Source: JAWOGN01 sp046496815
GTDB lineage: Bacteria > Desulfobacterota > DSM-4660 > Desulfatiglandales > Desulfatiglandaceae
Direction: 5' to 3'
Length of the DNA: 47,530 bases
Assembly: GCA_046496815.1 (NCBI GenBank)
Contig: JAWOGN010000067.1
Location: forward strand, 1-47,530
In this document: piece by piece, positions 26,763-35,616 of the stretch
How the letters are laid out: each line of letters starts with the position of its first letter
Numbering within the stretch: position 1 is the first letter of the stretch
The notes under the pieces: model-generated
The model's input: the letters and a program-made list of their open reading frames with translations, nothing else
What the model was told of the DNA's origin: nothing
Databases searched by the model: none
Made by a program: the position numbers and the translations under genes

Positions 26763-27812
26763 TCAGTTTTTTCCGAAAGGGCAAACGGGATAGTGGCAAA
26801 CCTCGCAATTGGTGCATAGACCGCCGTGTGCCAATGCCGCGAGATCCCTCCTCGTGATCGCCTCTCCTGCCAGAACTCTTGGAAGCACGATATCCAGAAC
26901 GGTTGCTCTATAATAAAGAATACATGCCGGCAATCCCAGAATAGGGGTGTTGTCGATACGCCCATACAGGAACATCGCACCCGGCAGAACAGATGTGCCG
27001 TAAACCACATCCCTCGCCCCTGCATCCGCGATGGCCATTCGGCTGATGTCATCGGGGTCGACACTCATGCCTCCCGCTACCAGGATGAGCCCTACCCCCT
27101 TTTGGACGAGTGCTCTGATGCTCTCGACGATCCGGGGTTTTTCATCCGGCACGAATAGGGTTTCCTCGACTCGGCAGTCCAAAAAATGGAGTTTTTTTCT
27201 GAGTATCGGAGCAAACTTATCTTCGATAAGGCCGCTGTAGACCTCATTGCCCGTAATTACGATCCCGGTCTGCGGATGAGAGAGCGGCTTCACGGAAAAA
27301 ACACCATTCGCATTTTGGGCGATTTTTATGGCTGCGTTCAGGGACTCTTCATCAATGATCAAGGGAATCGCTCGTGTCGCGGATATTATTTCCCCCTTTT
27401 CCACCAAAATATTATTGTGTCGCGAAGCACAGCAGATCGTGGGGATGAGGCAGACGTGGGTCAGCGCTTCCACATTCACCTTCAGAAGCCCCCGATGGGC
27501 CGCCTTCAATGCGATTTTTCCCTCAGAAGGGCGGTTGCCGAAAATGATTCCCGGACCTGCCAACGCCTTGGCAAGCATAAGGGCGGCGTCGTCTTCGTGA
27601 ACCTCGCCGGGTCCGATGTCTAAAGCGAACAGGTGTTCTTTCCCCAGACGCCGCAGGTGCGGGATATCGGCCTCTTGGACAATGTGTCCTTTTCTGAATG
27701 CGACTCCTTTGAACTGACCGGGCCGGATCTCTGTGATATCGTGGGCCAGGACTTTTCCAACCGCCTGATCAATGGGAATTATAGCCGCTGACGATTTGTA
27801 TTTGTCTGTCAT
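26763..27812 (-). CDS. MoeA/MogA-like molybdopterin-binding protein with a cysteine-rich tail
   Basis: Protein of 349 aa with a MoeA-type N-terminal part (IPIDQAVGKVLAHDITEI, AFRKGHIV) and a molybdopterin-binding domain (GIVITGNEVYSGLIEDKFAPIL, GLILVAGGMSVDPDD). The last 15 residues contain four cysteines (CTNCEVCHYPVC), which could bind a metal or cluster and are not part of standard MoeA. It may act in metal insertion or sorting for molybdenum or tungsten enzymes such as the 930-aa enzyme or BamB. It converges with the polyprenyl synthase gene and has no operon partner in view. Confidence 0.7.
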   Translation of the reverse strand: MTDKYKSSAAIIPIDQAVGKVLAHDITEIRPGQFKGVAFRKGHIVQEADIPHLRRLGKEHLFALDIGPGEVHEDDAALMLAKALAGPGIIFGNRPSEGKIALKAAHRGLLKVNVEALTHVCLIPTICCASRHNNILVEKGEIISATRAIPLIIDEESLNAAIKIAQNANGVFSVKPLSHPQTGIVITGNEVYSGLIEDKFAPILRKKLHFLDCRVEETLFVPDEKPRIVESIRALVQKGVGLILVAGGMSVDPDDISRMAIADAGARDVVYGTSVLPGAMFLYGRIDNTPILGLPACILYYRATVLDIVLPRVLAGEAITRRDLAALAHGGLCTNCEVCHYPVCPFGKN

Positions 27813-28220
27813 GAAAACCTTTCCGCTACTTGTGTTTTATTTTCTCAAACCGTTTTGACGCGTATTGAGTGAGGTTATATAGATTGAAAAAATCTCATAA
27901 GTCAATATATTCAAAGTAAAATATTTTCTTGTCAATCAACCGTCTGCGTTCAAGGCCGATCGGCACAATGAAATTGCTTTGTACGTCCAAGGCGGTCTGC
28001 AGTTTCCGGTGATTTGGGTAAAAAATGCTTTATTCAAGGAACCTGATTGTATATATTAAATATTTTGAGCAAACTGTTTGAGATGTTCTCCTCATGCGTC
28101 GGCTTTTCAGCCTCGACGGGTGATGCGGGGGAGGGACATTTGATGAAGCATGCATCGGGCCGGCAGGAAAGGGTGTTGACAAAATTGCCGGCAAGATACG
28201 CGTAATATCGGGGAGTGAAG
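27813..28220. other. AT-rich divergent intergenic region with a possible structured leader
   Basis: About 400 bases between the divergent MoeA-like and sigma-54 activator genes. It holds AT-rich DNA (27840-28080), a short hairpin (CGTCGGCT...AGCCTCGACG, about 28097-28120) and a TTGACA at 28176-28181 without a convincing -10 box at normal spacing. Promoters for both genes must lie here, but I cannot place them with confidence. Confidence 0.4.
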
Positions 28221-30782
28221 ATGAAAATGGCGACCATTTTGGTAATCGGCGGTAAGAGCGATCGCCTCACCACCTTGTCAAAGGCCTTGGAAGCGCAAGT
28301 TGACGACTGTGCTGTTCATTTTGCTTCTTCCGGTTCCGAGGGGTTGAAACGGGCAAGGGAAGAACCACCGGATACGATTCTTGTCGATGGAAGCCTGGTC
28401 GACTTCGACATCTGTCAGCGTTTGAAAAACGCTGAAGAAACAAACCCAATTCCTGTCATTGCTGTCCTAAACGGCCAATCGGATTCCAAGCGTCGAGCGG
28501 GATTTCTTGCAAATGGCGCCGATATGGTCTTGACCGCACCGGTCAGTGATACTGAAATTGCGGCACAGGTAACCGCCGTTTTGCGGATGAAGCAGCGCCA
28601 TGATTTCCTGCGCAAGGAAAAGGACCTGCTTGAGGCCGGACTGGAAGAGGCGACAAGCGCTTTACGGGAGCGAACCTATGACCTTGACAGGCGTATCAAG
28701 GAGCTCGATTGCCTTTACGGCATCTCAGATCTTCGTGAAAAGCCGGATATCTCCCTGGAGGAACTTCTCCAGGGAGTTGTTGACTTGATTCCTTCTTCGC
28801 TGCAATATTCGGAGATTGCCGGTGTGCGGATCTTTATGGGATACCAGGAATTCAAGACGAAGCACTTCAAGGAAACGCCCTGGACACAGAGTTGTGACAT
28901 CAGGGTTCACGGGGAATGGGCCGGAACACTCGAGGTCTATTACCTCAAGCGAATGGAACCGAACGCCGGCGTTTTGTTGAAGGGAGAGCGCTCCCTGCTC
29001 AATGCGATCAGCGAGCGATTGGGAAGAATTGCCGAAAGAGTGCAGGCCGAGGAATCGCTGCGCCTGGAAAGCGGCAACATCACAAGTATCTTAAAGTCAA
29101 TGGAAGACCTGGTCTATAAGGTCAATGAGCAGTTTGATATGGAGTATATCAATCCGGCGCTGGAGGAGGCACTGGGGCCGATAGACGGTAAGAAGTGTTA
29201 TGAGTATTTCCGTAATCGAAACGAACCGTGCTCCAAGTGTAAAATTGAGGAGGTTTTGTTGGGAAGCACGGTTCGCCGCGAACGCTATTTTCCGGACAGT
29301 CAAAGGACATATGATGTGATTGAGACGCCTTTGAGAAACCCGGACGGGACGGTATCAAAGCTATCCTTATCCCGTGACCTCACCGCAATCAAACAGGCAC
29401 AAAAGGCGCTCGAGGAGCGGGAGATGCTTTATCGAAGTATTACGGAATCGGCCGCCGATGGCGCAGTCATGGTTCAAGACGGCAAGATTTTATTCGTAAA
29501 CCACGCGTTTGTGAATATGTTCGGGTATGACGATCCCTCAGAGCTGACCGGTATCGACATTGTGACGCTTTTCGACAGTGAATTTAGAGGGCTTTTCCGA
29601 AAGGTATTTGATCCTGCGGAGCATGACGGAAATTTCATGAATTTACTGCGGGGCGTCTGTGTGAGCAAAGACGGGAAGACATTCTGGGTTTCGACAAATC
29701 GGAGCGTTGTCAGTTTGAAATCCAAACCCGCCATCCTCGCCATCCTAAGAGACATTACCGAAGACATGCTTCAGGAGCGGTCCATCCAGGAAGTGACCGA
29801 GCGATTGCAAAGAGAAAACATTAAACTGAGGTCTTGCATCAAAGAACGTTATCGGTTTGGAAAGATCATCGGGAAGAGCCTTCCCATGCAAAACGTTTAT
29901 GAACTCATACTCAAGGCGGCGGCGGCGACCGCCAATGTCCTTATCCTCGGTGAATCCGGCACCGGGAAAGAATTGGTTGCAAGGGCAATCCACGAAATGA
30001 GTGCGCGTGCCGACAAGGCATTTGTTCCGGTCAATTGCGGTGCCATCCCTGAAAACCTCGTTGAAAGCGAATTTTTCGGGCATCGAAAAGGGGCTTTCAC
30101 GGGGGCGCACATTGATAAAACCGGATATTTACACACTGCCGATGGGGGGACATTGTTCCTCGATGAGGTGGGCGAGCTTGGGCTGAATATGCAGGTAAAG
30201 CTGCTCCGGGCTTTGGAGACCGGCGAATATGCGCCGATCGGCGACACCCATTTTCGCAGATCCGACGCCCGAATCATTTCGGCAACGAACCGGGATTTCG
30301 CTGGAATGGTCGGAAAAGGGCTGATACGGGAGGATTTTTATTATCGGATCAGTGTGATTCCCATTATGTTACCTACCCTGAGAGATAAGAAAGAAGACAT
30401 CCCCTTGCTTATTGAGCACTTTCTCAAAATTTACAGCAAAGAGGGAAACATACCGACAATTCCAGCAAAAATTCTCGAAATTTTGTATAATTATGACTGG
30501 CCTGGAAATGTTCGCGAATTACAAAGTGTGATACAGCGGTATCTCGCTGTGGGAAACTTTGATTTCCTAAGTTTGGAAGGTAAGACAAATACCCTTGAGG
30601 ATTCCGAGCCGAAAGAGAGCACGAGTATTACCAAACTTCGCGTCGCCACAGCGGATTTTGAAAAGCGTTATATCCTCACCGCACTGAAGCGGAATCGTTG
30701 GCACCGATCCAAAGTCGCCGCTGCGCTGGGTATAGATCCAAAGACCCTTTACACAAAAATGAAAAAAATCGGTCTTTCCTAA
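28221..30782 (+). CDS. Sigma-54-dependent activator with receiver, GAF-like, two PAS, AAA+ and Fis-type HTH domains
   Basis: Protein of 853 aa. A receiver domain (about 1-120, Asp in TILVDGSLVD) leads through a coiled coil to a GAF-like domain (about 155-275). A PAS domain with the cysteine pair PCSKCK (about 290-385) and a second PAS (about 395-515) follow. The AAA+ domain (about 550-780) has Walker A GESGTGKE (about 576) and the sigma-54 contact loop GAFTGA (about 623). A C-terminal Fis-like HTH (RSKVAAALGIDPKTLY) ends the protein. It should activate sigma-54 promoters in response to phosphorylation and a PAS/GAF signal. A sigma-54 type promoter lies 180 bases downstream, ahead of the response regulator and sat. 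ATG 28221 fits the GGGGAG ribosome binding site; GTG 28215 is the alternative. Confidence 0.87.
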   Translation: MKMATILVIGGKSDRLTTLSKALEAQVDDCAVHFASSGSEGLKRAREEPPDTILVDGSLVDFDICQRLKNAEETNPIPVIAVLNGQSDSKRRAGFLANGADMVLTAPVSDTEIAAQVTAVLRMKQRHDFLRKEKDLLEAGLEEATSALRERTYDLDRRIKELDCLYGISDLREKPDISLEELLQGVVDLIPSSLQYSEIAGVRIFMGYQEFKTKHFKETPWTQSCDIRVHGEWAGTLEVYYLKRMEPNAGVLLKGERSLLNAISERLGRIAERVQAEESLRLESGNITSILKSMEDLVYKVNEQFDMEYINPALEEALGPIDGKKCYEYFRNRNEPCSKCKIEEVLLGSTVRRERYFPDSQRTYDVIETPLRNPDGTVSKLSLSRDLTAIKQAQKALEEREMLYRSITESAADGAVMVQDGKILFVNHAFVNMFGYDDPSELTGIDIVTLFDSEFRGLFRKVFDPAEHDGNFMNLLRGVCVSKDGKTFWVSTNRSVVSLKSKPAILAILRDITEDMLQERSIQEVTERLQRENIKLRSCIKERYRFGKIIGKSLPMQNVYELILKAAAATANVLILGESGTGKELVARAIHEMSARADKAFVPVNCGAIPENLVESEFFGHRKGAFTGAHIDKTGYLHTADGGTLFLDEVGELGLNMQVKLLRALETGEYAPIGDTHFRRSDARIISATNRDFAGMVGKGLIREDFYYRISVIPIMLPTLRDKKEDIPLLIEHFLKIYSKEGNIPTIPAKILEILYNYDWPGNVRELQSVIQRYLAVGNFDFLSLEGKTNTLEDSEPKESTSITKLRVATADFEKRYILTALKRNRWHRSKVAAALGIDPKTLYTKMKKIGLS

Positions 30783-30790
30783 CCTGAAAT

Positions 30791-30878
30791 CGGGCAAAAA
30801 CACCCGAATCTTTTAAATCCAGTGTTAACAAGTAGATACATGGATTTAAGGCGTTTTTGTCGGGTTTTTTTACCCGAC
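30791..30878 (+). terminator. Probable terminator region after the sigma-54 activator
   Basis: Two nested inverted repeats. A long imperfect one has arms around CAAAAACACC...TTTTAAATCCA and TGGATTTAAGGCGTTTTTGTCGGG. It is followed by seven T residues, which themselves lie in a GTCGGG/CCCGAC hairpin. This is likely to end transcription of the activator. A TGTTAACA palindrome in the loop might instead be part of an upstream activating site. Confidence 0.5.
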
Positions 30879-30960
30879 CAACACACCACCGCTTCTCCCC
30901 GGGTTGCTCAAAATAAATAAAAATCATTTTATTTCAAGATGTTATATGGGATTCTTTTTT

Positions 30961-30976
30961 CGGCACATTTGTTGCT
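30961..30976 (+). promoter_or_regulatory. Sigma-54 (-24/-12) promoter
   Basis: CGGCACATTTGTTGCT matches the consensus TGGCAC-N5-TTGCW at all but the first base, and the invariant GG (30962-30963) and GC (30974-30975) are spaced correctly. The start of transcription would be near 30987, about 50 bases before the response-regulator ATG. It lies directly downstream of a sigma-54 activator gene. Confidence 0.7.
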
Positions 30977-31036
30977 GTAAGGAGCTGAGGCCGAAGGAAT
31001 GGAGCCCTGGAGTCGTGCCGGTGGGAATTGAATTCA

Positions 31037-31417
31037 ATGAATGTTTTGGTTGTTGAAACTGATATGGGGGAATTATTGCACACGGTTGAATTGATTCAAC
31101 AGTGGGGATACTATGCTGAAAAATCGGAGACAGGGCACCAGAGCCTGGCCAAAGTCAGGGAAAAAATTTTTGACTTGGTGCTGCTCGATCTGTCCTTGCC
31201 TGACACGAGACCGCAAGCGCTCATCCCCCGACTCAAAGAATACCAGCCTGAGATAGGGATCGTCACCATGACGGCATCCAACAGCAAGGAACTGGAAAAT
31301 GAAATCCGGACGTTGGGCATTGTCTATTACATGATAAAACCTGTGGATGAAGGCGCATTGAAAGACATCTTGGATCACAGCGCAAGGAAGAAGCAAAAGA
31401 AACGGATGCGAAAATAA
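31037..31417 (+). CDS. Single-domain response regulator
   Basis: A 126-aa receiver domain without an output domain. The phosphorylation Asp (LVLLDLSLPD), switch Thr (IVTMTAS) and Lys (MIKPVDE) are all intact, as is the N-terminal acidic pocket (VVETDMG). The C-terminus is a short basic tail (KKQKKRMRK). It probably relays phosphate to, or docks on, another protein. The gene sits between the sigma-54 promoter and sat, so it and sat may be cotranscribed. ATG 31037 is taken as the start; the frame also opens at TTG 31028. Confidence 0.75.
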   Translation: MNVLVVETDMGELLHTVELIQQWGYYAEKSETGHQSLAKVREKIFDLVLLDLSLPDTRPQALIPRLKEYQPEIGIVTMTASNSKELENEIRTLGIVYYMIKPVDEGALKDILDHSARKKQKKRMRK

Positions 31418-31575
31418 AGGAGAGGACCATAAGGATAAGCGTGTTTCGTTGAGTCGGTGAGAAAATGAATTCAAGGAGCTTTGCATTAAAATGCACAAGT
31501 TCCCGGCTGAGTATGATGGAGTTCTTGTTCTAAACAAAATATTTGTCAAGAAGAGAAAGAAAAGGAGGTTAGCTT

Positions 31576-32793
31576 ATGTCGGATCTTGTTCCACCCCATG
31601 GTAAAGAAGAAAAATTGATGCCGCTATTGCTGACGGGCGATGAGCTTAAGGCCGAGGCCGAAAGGGCAAAGTCGCTCAAGCAGATCAGGGTCACATCCAA
31701 AGAGAGCTCCAATCTTGTCATGATGGGAATCGGGGCATTCACCCCGCTTACCGGATTTATGACAAAAGCGGACTGGCAGGGAGTGTGCGACGATTTCACC
31801 CTGGCAGACGGCACATTCTGGCCCGTGCCTGTTACGCTTTCCGCGAATGATGAAGCGGTCAAGGAGGGGGATGAACTGGCCTTGGTGGATGGTGAGACGG
31901 GTGCCCTTATGGCGACCATCCAGGTGTCCGAGAAGTACACGATTGATAAAGCTCACGAGAGTCAATCCATCTATACGACAACGGATACGGAGCACCCGGG
32001 TGTGGCCAAGGTGATGGCCCAACCCAACTATAATTTGGCGGGGCCCGTCAAAGTCTTAAGCGAAGGCTATTATCCCGAGCAGTTTAAAGGAATTTATCAG
32101 AGACCTGTTGAATCCCGGAAGATGTTTGAAGACTTGGGATGGAAGCGGGTTGCCGCCTTGCAACTCCGCAATCCCATGCATCGTTCCCATGAGTTTCTGG
32201 CCAAGATCGCCGTAGAGGTAATGGACGGGCTGTACATTCACCAGTTGTTGGGCAAGCTCAAGGCGGGTGACATTCCGGCTGACGTGCGGGTGCAGGCGAT
32301 ACAGGTTCTCGTGGATAACTGGTTTGTAAAGGGTACCGTAGTCCAGGGCGGCTATCCCATGGAAATGCTGTATGCCGGTCCCAGGGAAGCCCTCCTGCAT
32401 GCCGTGTTCCGCCAGAATTACGGTTGCAGTCATCTCATTGTCGGACGTGACCATGCGGGTGTGGGGGATTACTACGGCCCCTTTGATGCACAGAAGATTT
32501 TTGACCAGCTACCGGAGGGTGCGCTCAAGTGCCAGAACCTCAATATCGATTGGACCTTTCACTGCTACAAGTGCGGCGGTATGGCCTCCATGAGAACATG
32601 CCCCCATGGTAAGGAGGACCGGTTGCTGTTATCCGGGACCATGGTCAGAAAGACGCTCTCGGAGGGGGGCGAACTTCCTGCGGAATTTTCCCGACCCGAG
32701 GTTGTGGCAATTCTTCAAGACTATTATCAGAAAGTAGACGAGAAGGTCGAGATTAAGCTACACGGCGCTGCGACCGGGGATGTAAAGAAATAG
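31576..32793 (+). CDS. sat: Sulfate adenylyltransferase (ATP sulfurylase)
   Basis: Protein of 405 aa that activates sulfate with ATP to adenosine 5'-phosphosulfate (APS), the first cytoplasmic step of sulfate reduction. The catalytic motifs QLRNPMHRSHE and GRDHAGVGDYYG are intact, and a Cys/His group (CYKCGGMASMRTCPHG) near residues 330-345 is the zinc site of dissimilatory enzymes. There is no APS-kinase domain. A strong AAGGAGG Shine-Dalgarno precedes ATG 31576. aprB follows after 85 bases. Upstream, a sigma-54 promoter and response regulator suggest regulated expression, but a separate promoter in the 158-base gap is possible. Confidence 0.95.
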   Translation: MSDLVPPHGKEEKLMPLLLTGDELKAEAERAKSLKQIRVTSKESSNLVMMGIGAFTPLTGFMTKADWQGVCDDFTLADGTFWPVPVTLSANDEAVKEGDELALVDGETGALMATIQVSEKYTIDKAHESQSIYTTTDTEHPGVAKVMAQPNYNLAGPVKVLSEGYYPEQFKGIYQRPVESRKMFEDLGWKRVAALQLRNPMHRSHEFLAKIAVEVMDGLYIHQLLGKLKAGDIPADVRVQAIQVLVDNWFVKGTVVQGGYPMEMLYAGPREALLHAVFRQNYGCSHLIVGRDHAGVGDYYGPFDAQKIFDQLPEGALKCQNLNIDWTFHCYKCGGMASMRTCPHGKEDRLLLSGTMVRKTLSEGGELPAEFSRPEVVAILQDYYQKVDEKVEIKLHGAATGDVKK

Positions 32794-32878
32794 CAGCAAA
32801 AGAAAGGAGGTGGTAATCAGGAAATTTTCGTTTGTTTGCATTCGGCTTTTTTAACTTGTTAAATCAGGAGGAATAATA

Positions 32879-33334
32879 ATGCCAAGTTACGTGATTACAG
32901 AAAAGTGTGACGGTTGTAAAGGGCAGGACCGGACCGCGTGTATGTACATCTGCCCCAACGACCTCATGGTGCTGGACATGGATGGTTCGGCCGGTTATGG
33001 GGAAATGAAGGCTTACAACCGCGACCCTCAGATGTGCTGGGAATGCATGTGCTGTGTCAAGCTGTGTCCTCAGCAGGCAATGGATGTTCGCGGGTATGCC
33101 GATTTCGTACCGTTGGGCGCCAGTGCCACGCCGTTGAGAGGGTCCGAAGACATCATGTGGACGGTCAAGTTTCGGGATGGCTCCATCAAACGGTTTAAGT
33201 TCCCCACCAGAACCACCCCTGAAGGGTCGGCAGACCCATTGGGCGGGTTCGCCACCCATGATGATATCAACAGTGAAGCGCTGGCGACCGAGCCGGAGTC
33301 GCTGGGACTCGATGCTATCCCCACCCCAAAATAA
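32879..33334 (+). CDS. aprB: Adenylylsulfate reductase beta subunit
   Basis: A 151-aa iron-sulfur protein carrying two [4Fe-4S] clusters (CDGCKGQDRTACMYICP and CWECMCCVKLCP). It passes electrons from QmoABC to the FAD of AprA, which reduces APS to sulfite and AMP. The C-terminal arm (about residues 75-151) wraps AprA in known structures. GGAGGAATAA precedes ATG 32879. It is followed by aprA after 22 bases. Confidence 0.95.
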   Translation: MPSYVITEKCDGCKGQDRTACMYICPNDLMVLDMDGSAGYGEMKAYNRDPQMCWECMCCVKLCPQQAMDVRGYADFVPLGASATPLRGSEDIMWTVKFRDGSIKRFKFPTRTTPEGSADPLGGFATHDDINSEALATEPESLGLDAIPTPK

Positions 33335-33356
33335 AACACAAAGGAGGTAAATAAAT

Positions 33357-35240
33357 ATGGCAAATTTTGAGACAGTGGAAGTGAGTACCGACCTCCTGAT
33401 CGTTGGTGGGGGGTTTTCAGCATGCGGTGCGGCTACCGAGGCATCGTATTGGGCCAAGAAAAACGGCCTAAAAGTCGTTATGGTGGACAAGGCGGCCTTG
33501 GACAGAAGTGGTGCCGTCGCCATGGGGCTTTCGGCCATCAACCAGTATGTGGGCGTTAAAGATGGCGAAAACACGGTCGAGGACTATATCCGGTATGTGC
33601 GTCAAGACCTGATGGGTGTTTCCAGGGAGGATCTGGTTTACAACATCGCCCGCCACGTGGACTCCACGGTTCACCTGTTTGAGAAATGGGGCCTCAAGAT
33701 CTGGAAAGATGAAGAGGGGAAGTACGTGCATGAAGGCCGCTGGCAGCTCATGATCAATGGGGAATCCTACAAGATCATCATCGCTGAGGCAGCCAAGAAT
33801 GCGCTTGCGGAAGCAGGCGGTGAGCTCTATGAGCGGGTTTTCATTGTTGACCCACTTATGGACGGCAACCGGTGCGTGGGAGCGGTAGGATTCAGCACCC
33901 GCGAAAATAAGTTCTATGTGTTCAAGGCCAAGGCCGTTGTCGTCGGTATGGGCGGCGCCGTCCATGTGTTTCGACCCAGATCCGTGGGTGAGGGTTTTGG
34001 CCGTTCCTGGTATCCGCCTTTTAACTCAGGCTCCAGTGCCTACTTTACGATCCGGGCCGGTGCGGAGATGACCTGCCAGGAAGTGCGTTTCATCCCTGTT
34101 CGGTTTAAGGATGCGTACGGTCCTGTGGGTGCGTGGTTCCTGCTCTTTAAATCCCGTGCGATAAGCGCCGAGGGCGGCGACTACATGGTGGAGCGGGTAG
34201 ACGAGCTCCAAAATTGGGCACCGTATGGTCTCGCCAAACCGATCCCGGCCAACCTTCGGAATTATCTCGGGATGCTGGATGTGGATGCGGGCCTCGGACC
34301 CCTTTACATGGAAACGGATGAGGCCATCCAGAAGATCGCTCATGAGTCTAAGGATGATCCGAAGGCATTCAAGCGAAAGATGAAGGAATTGGAATCAGAG
34401 GCGTGGGAGGACTTTCTTGATATGACCATTTCCCAGGCCATTCTCTGGGCTTCTCTGAATGTCAAGCCGGAAGAGAAACACTCCGAGATCGCGGCCTGCG
34501 AGCCTTACTTCATCGGCTCACACTCCGGCGCATCCGGCGCCTGGGTCAGCGGTCCTGAGGACATGGACACCCCCTACAAATGGGGTTATGCCAACATGAC
34601 CACCGCGGACGGCCTATTCGCCGTCGGTGATGGCTCGGGCGCTTCCAGCCACAAGTTCTCCTCAGGTTCACACACTGAGGGGCGAATCGCCGGAAAGGCA
34701 GCAATCAAGTATATCTTGGAAAAGGGTCAGGAACCGACTGTGGACATGGCCAGGGTGGAGGAGCTCAAGAAAGAAATCCTGACGCCCATGGATTTAATGG
34801 TAGAAAACAAGGGCAAAATGACGGATCCTGAAATAAACACCGCCTATATCATGCCGAGGCAGTTTCTCCATCGTCTGCAGAAGATCATGGATGAGTACGC
34901 CGGTGGTGTGACTGCGGCGTTTAAGACGAGCAAGGCACTGCTTGAAAGGGGCTTGGAACTGATGAGCCTTTTGAAAGAGGATGCCGGCAAGCAGGCTGCA
35001 CGGGATCTGCATGAACTCACAAGGGCCTGGGAAAACACCCAGAGGATGTGGATTGCGGAGTCCCATATTCGGAGTATGCTGTTCAGAGAGGAGACCCGAT
35101 GGCCGGGCTACTATTTTAGAGCGGATACGCCCAAAATGGATGATGAAAACTGGCTCTGCTTTGTCAACTGCCGCTGGGATCCCGGTACCGGCGAGTGGGA
35201 AATGATGAAGAAGGATATCTGGAACATTCCCGGTGTCTAA
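33357..35240 (+). CDS. aprA: Adenylylsulfate reductase alpha subunit
   Basis: Protein of 627 aa, the FAD-containing catalytic subunit of dissimilatory APS reductase. The FAD loop is LLIVGGGFSACGAA. The conserved RSVGEGFGRSWYPPFNSGS, EMTCQEVRFIP and HSGASGAWVSG stretches that shape the APS pocket are present. The length is somewhat below the usual 650-660 aa but all expected regions are there. ATG 33357 is preceded by AAAGGAGG. A strong terminator follows the gene, so sat-aprBA ends here and qmo is a separate unit. Confidence 0.95.
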   Translation: MANFETVEVSTDLLIVGGGFSACGAATEASYWAKKNGLKVVMVDKAALDRSGAVAMGLSAINQYVGVKDGENTVEDYIRYVRQDLMGVSREDLVYNIARHVDSTVHLFEKWGLKIWKDEEGKYVHEGRWQLMINGESYKIIIAEAAKNALAEAGGELYERVFIVDPLMDGNRCVGAVGFSTRENKFYVFKAKAVVVGMGGAVHVFRPRSVGEGFGRSWYPPFNSGSSAYFTIRAGAEMTCQEVRFIPVRFKDAYGPVGAWFLLFKSRAISAEGGDYMVERVDELQNWAPYGLAKPIPANLRNYLGMLDVDAGLGPLYMETDEAIQKIAHESKDDPKAFKRKMKELESEAWEDFLDMTISQAILWASLNVKPEEKHSEIAACEPYFIGSHSGASGAWVSGPEDMDTPYKWGYANMTTADGLFAVGDGSGASSHKFSSGSHTEGRIAGKAAIKYILEKGQEPTVDMARVEELKKEILTPMDLMVENKGKMTDPEINTAYIMPRQFLHRLQKIMDEYAGGVTAAFKTSKALLERGLELMSLLKEDAGKQAARDLHELTRAWENTQRMWIAESHIRSMLFREETRWPGYYFRADTPKMDDENWLCFVNCRWDPGTGEWEMMKKDIWNIPGV

Positions 35241-35616
35241 CCCGAATGTGAACCGCTGACATGCCCCGGCCACGCGAATGACGTGTGGCCGGGGTATTTT
35301 TGATCATTTTGCTGACCGAGAACGGCTATTTCCCCAATTTATGCGAAAGACGCTTGACTTGAGACCTTTCTTTAATTCCTACCCCCGCTGTTGCATGGAG
35401 AAAGACTCCCAAGAGTGAGTCGAGCTGAGCCTCCGAAAAATAGGCTTGAAACGGCTCCGAGGGGTATGCTATAGAACGCCATGTGAAATTAGGCACAAAA
35501 TGTGTTTTCATCATAAATCCGGAGTGAGCGAAGCATCTTTTAAGTCGCTCAGCGATGCTTGAAAACTTTGGAATTGATTGTTGTCGATAGATCCGAATGA
35601 GGAGGAGAATTCAGCG
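35241..35616. other. Intergenic region between aprA and the ETF-QO gene
   Basis: About 375 bases. It holds the aprA terminator (35262-35301) and an AAGCATC/GATGCTT inverted repeat (about 35531-35560) that could be a leader structure of the ETF-QO-qmo unit. A 62-codon minus-strand frame at 35326-35514 has no recognisable match or ribosome binding site. No clear sigma-70 promoter is seen. Confidence 0.45.
35262..35301 (+). terminator. Rho-independent terminator after aprA
   Basis: Ten-base-pair stem CCCCGGCCAC/GTGGCCGGGG (35264-35273, 35285-35294), an 11-base loop, then TATTTTT. It lies 23 bases past the aprA stop. Confidence 0.88.

Noticed and set aside
27961..27977. Sigma-54-like element CGGCACAATGAAATTGC upstream of the activator
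   Set aside because: GG and GC are 12 bases apart instead of 10, which is not functional spacing.
35326..35514. 62-codon minus-strand frame in the apr-ETF-QO gap
   Set aside because: No Shine-Dalgarno, no recognised family; likely chance.
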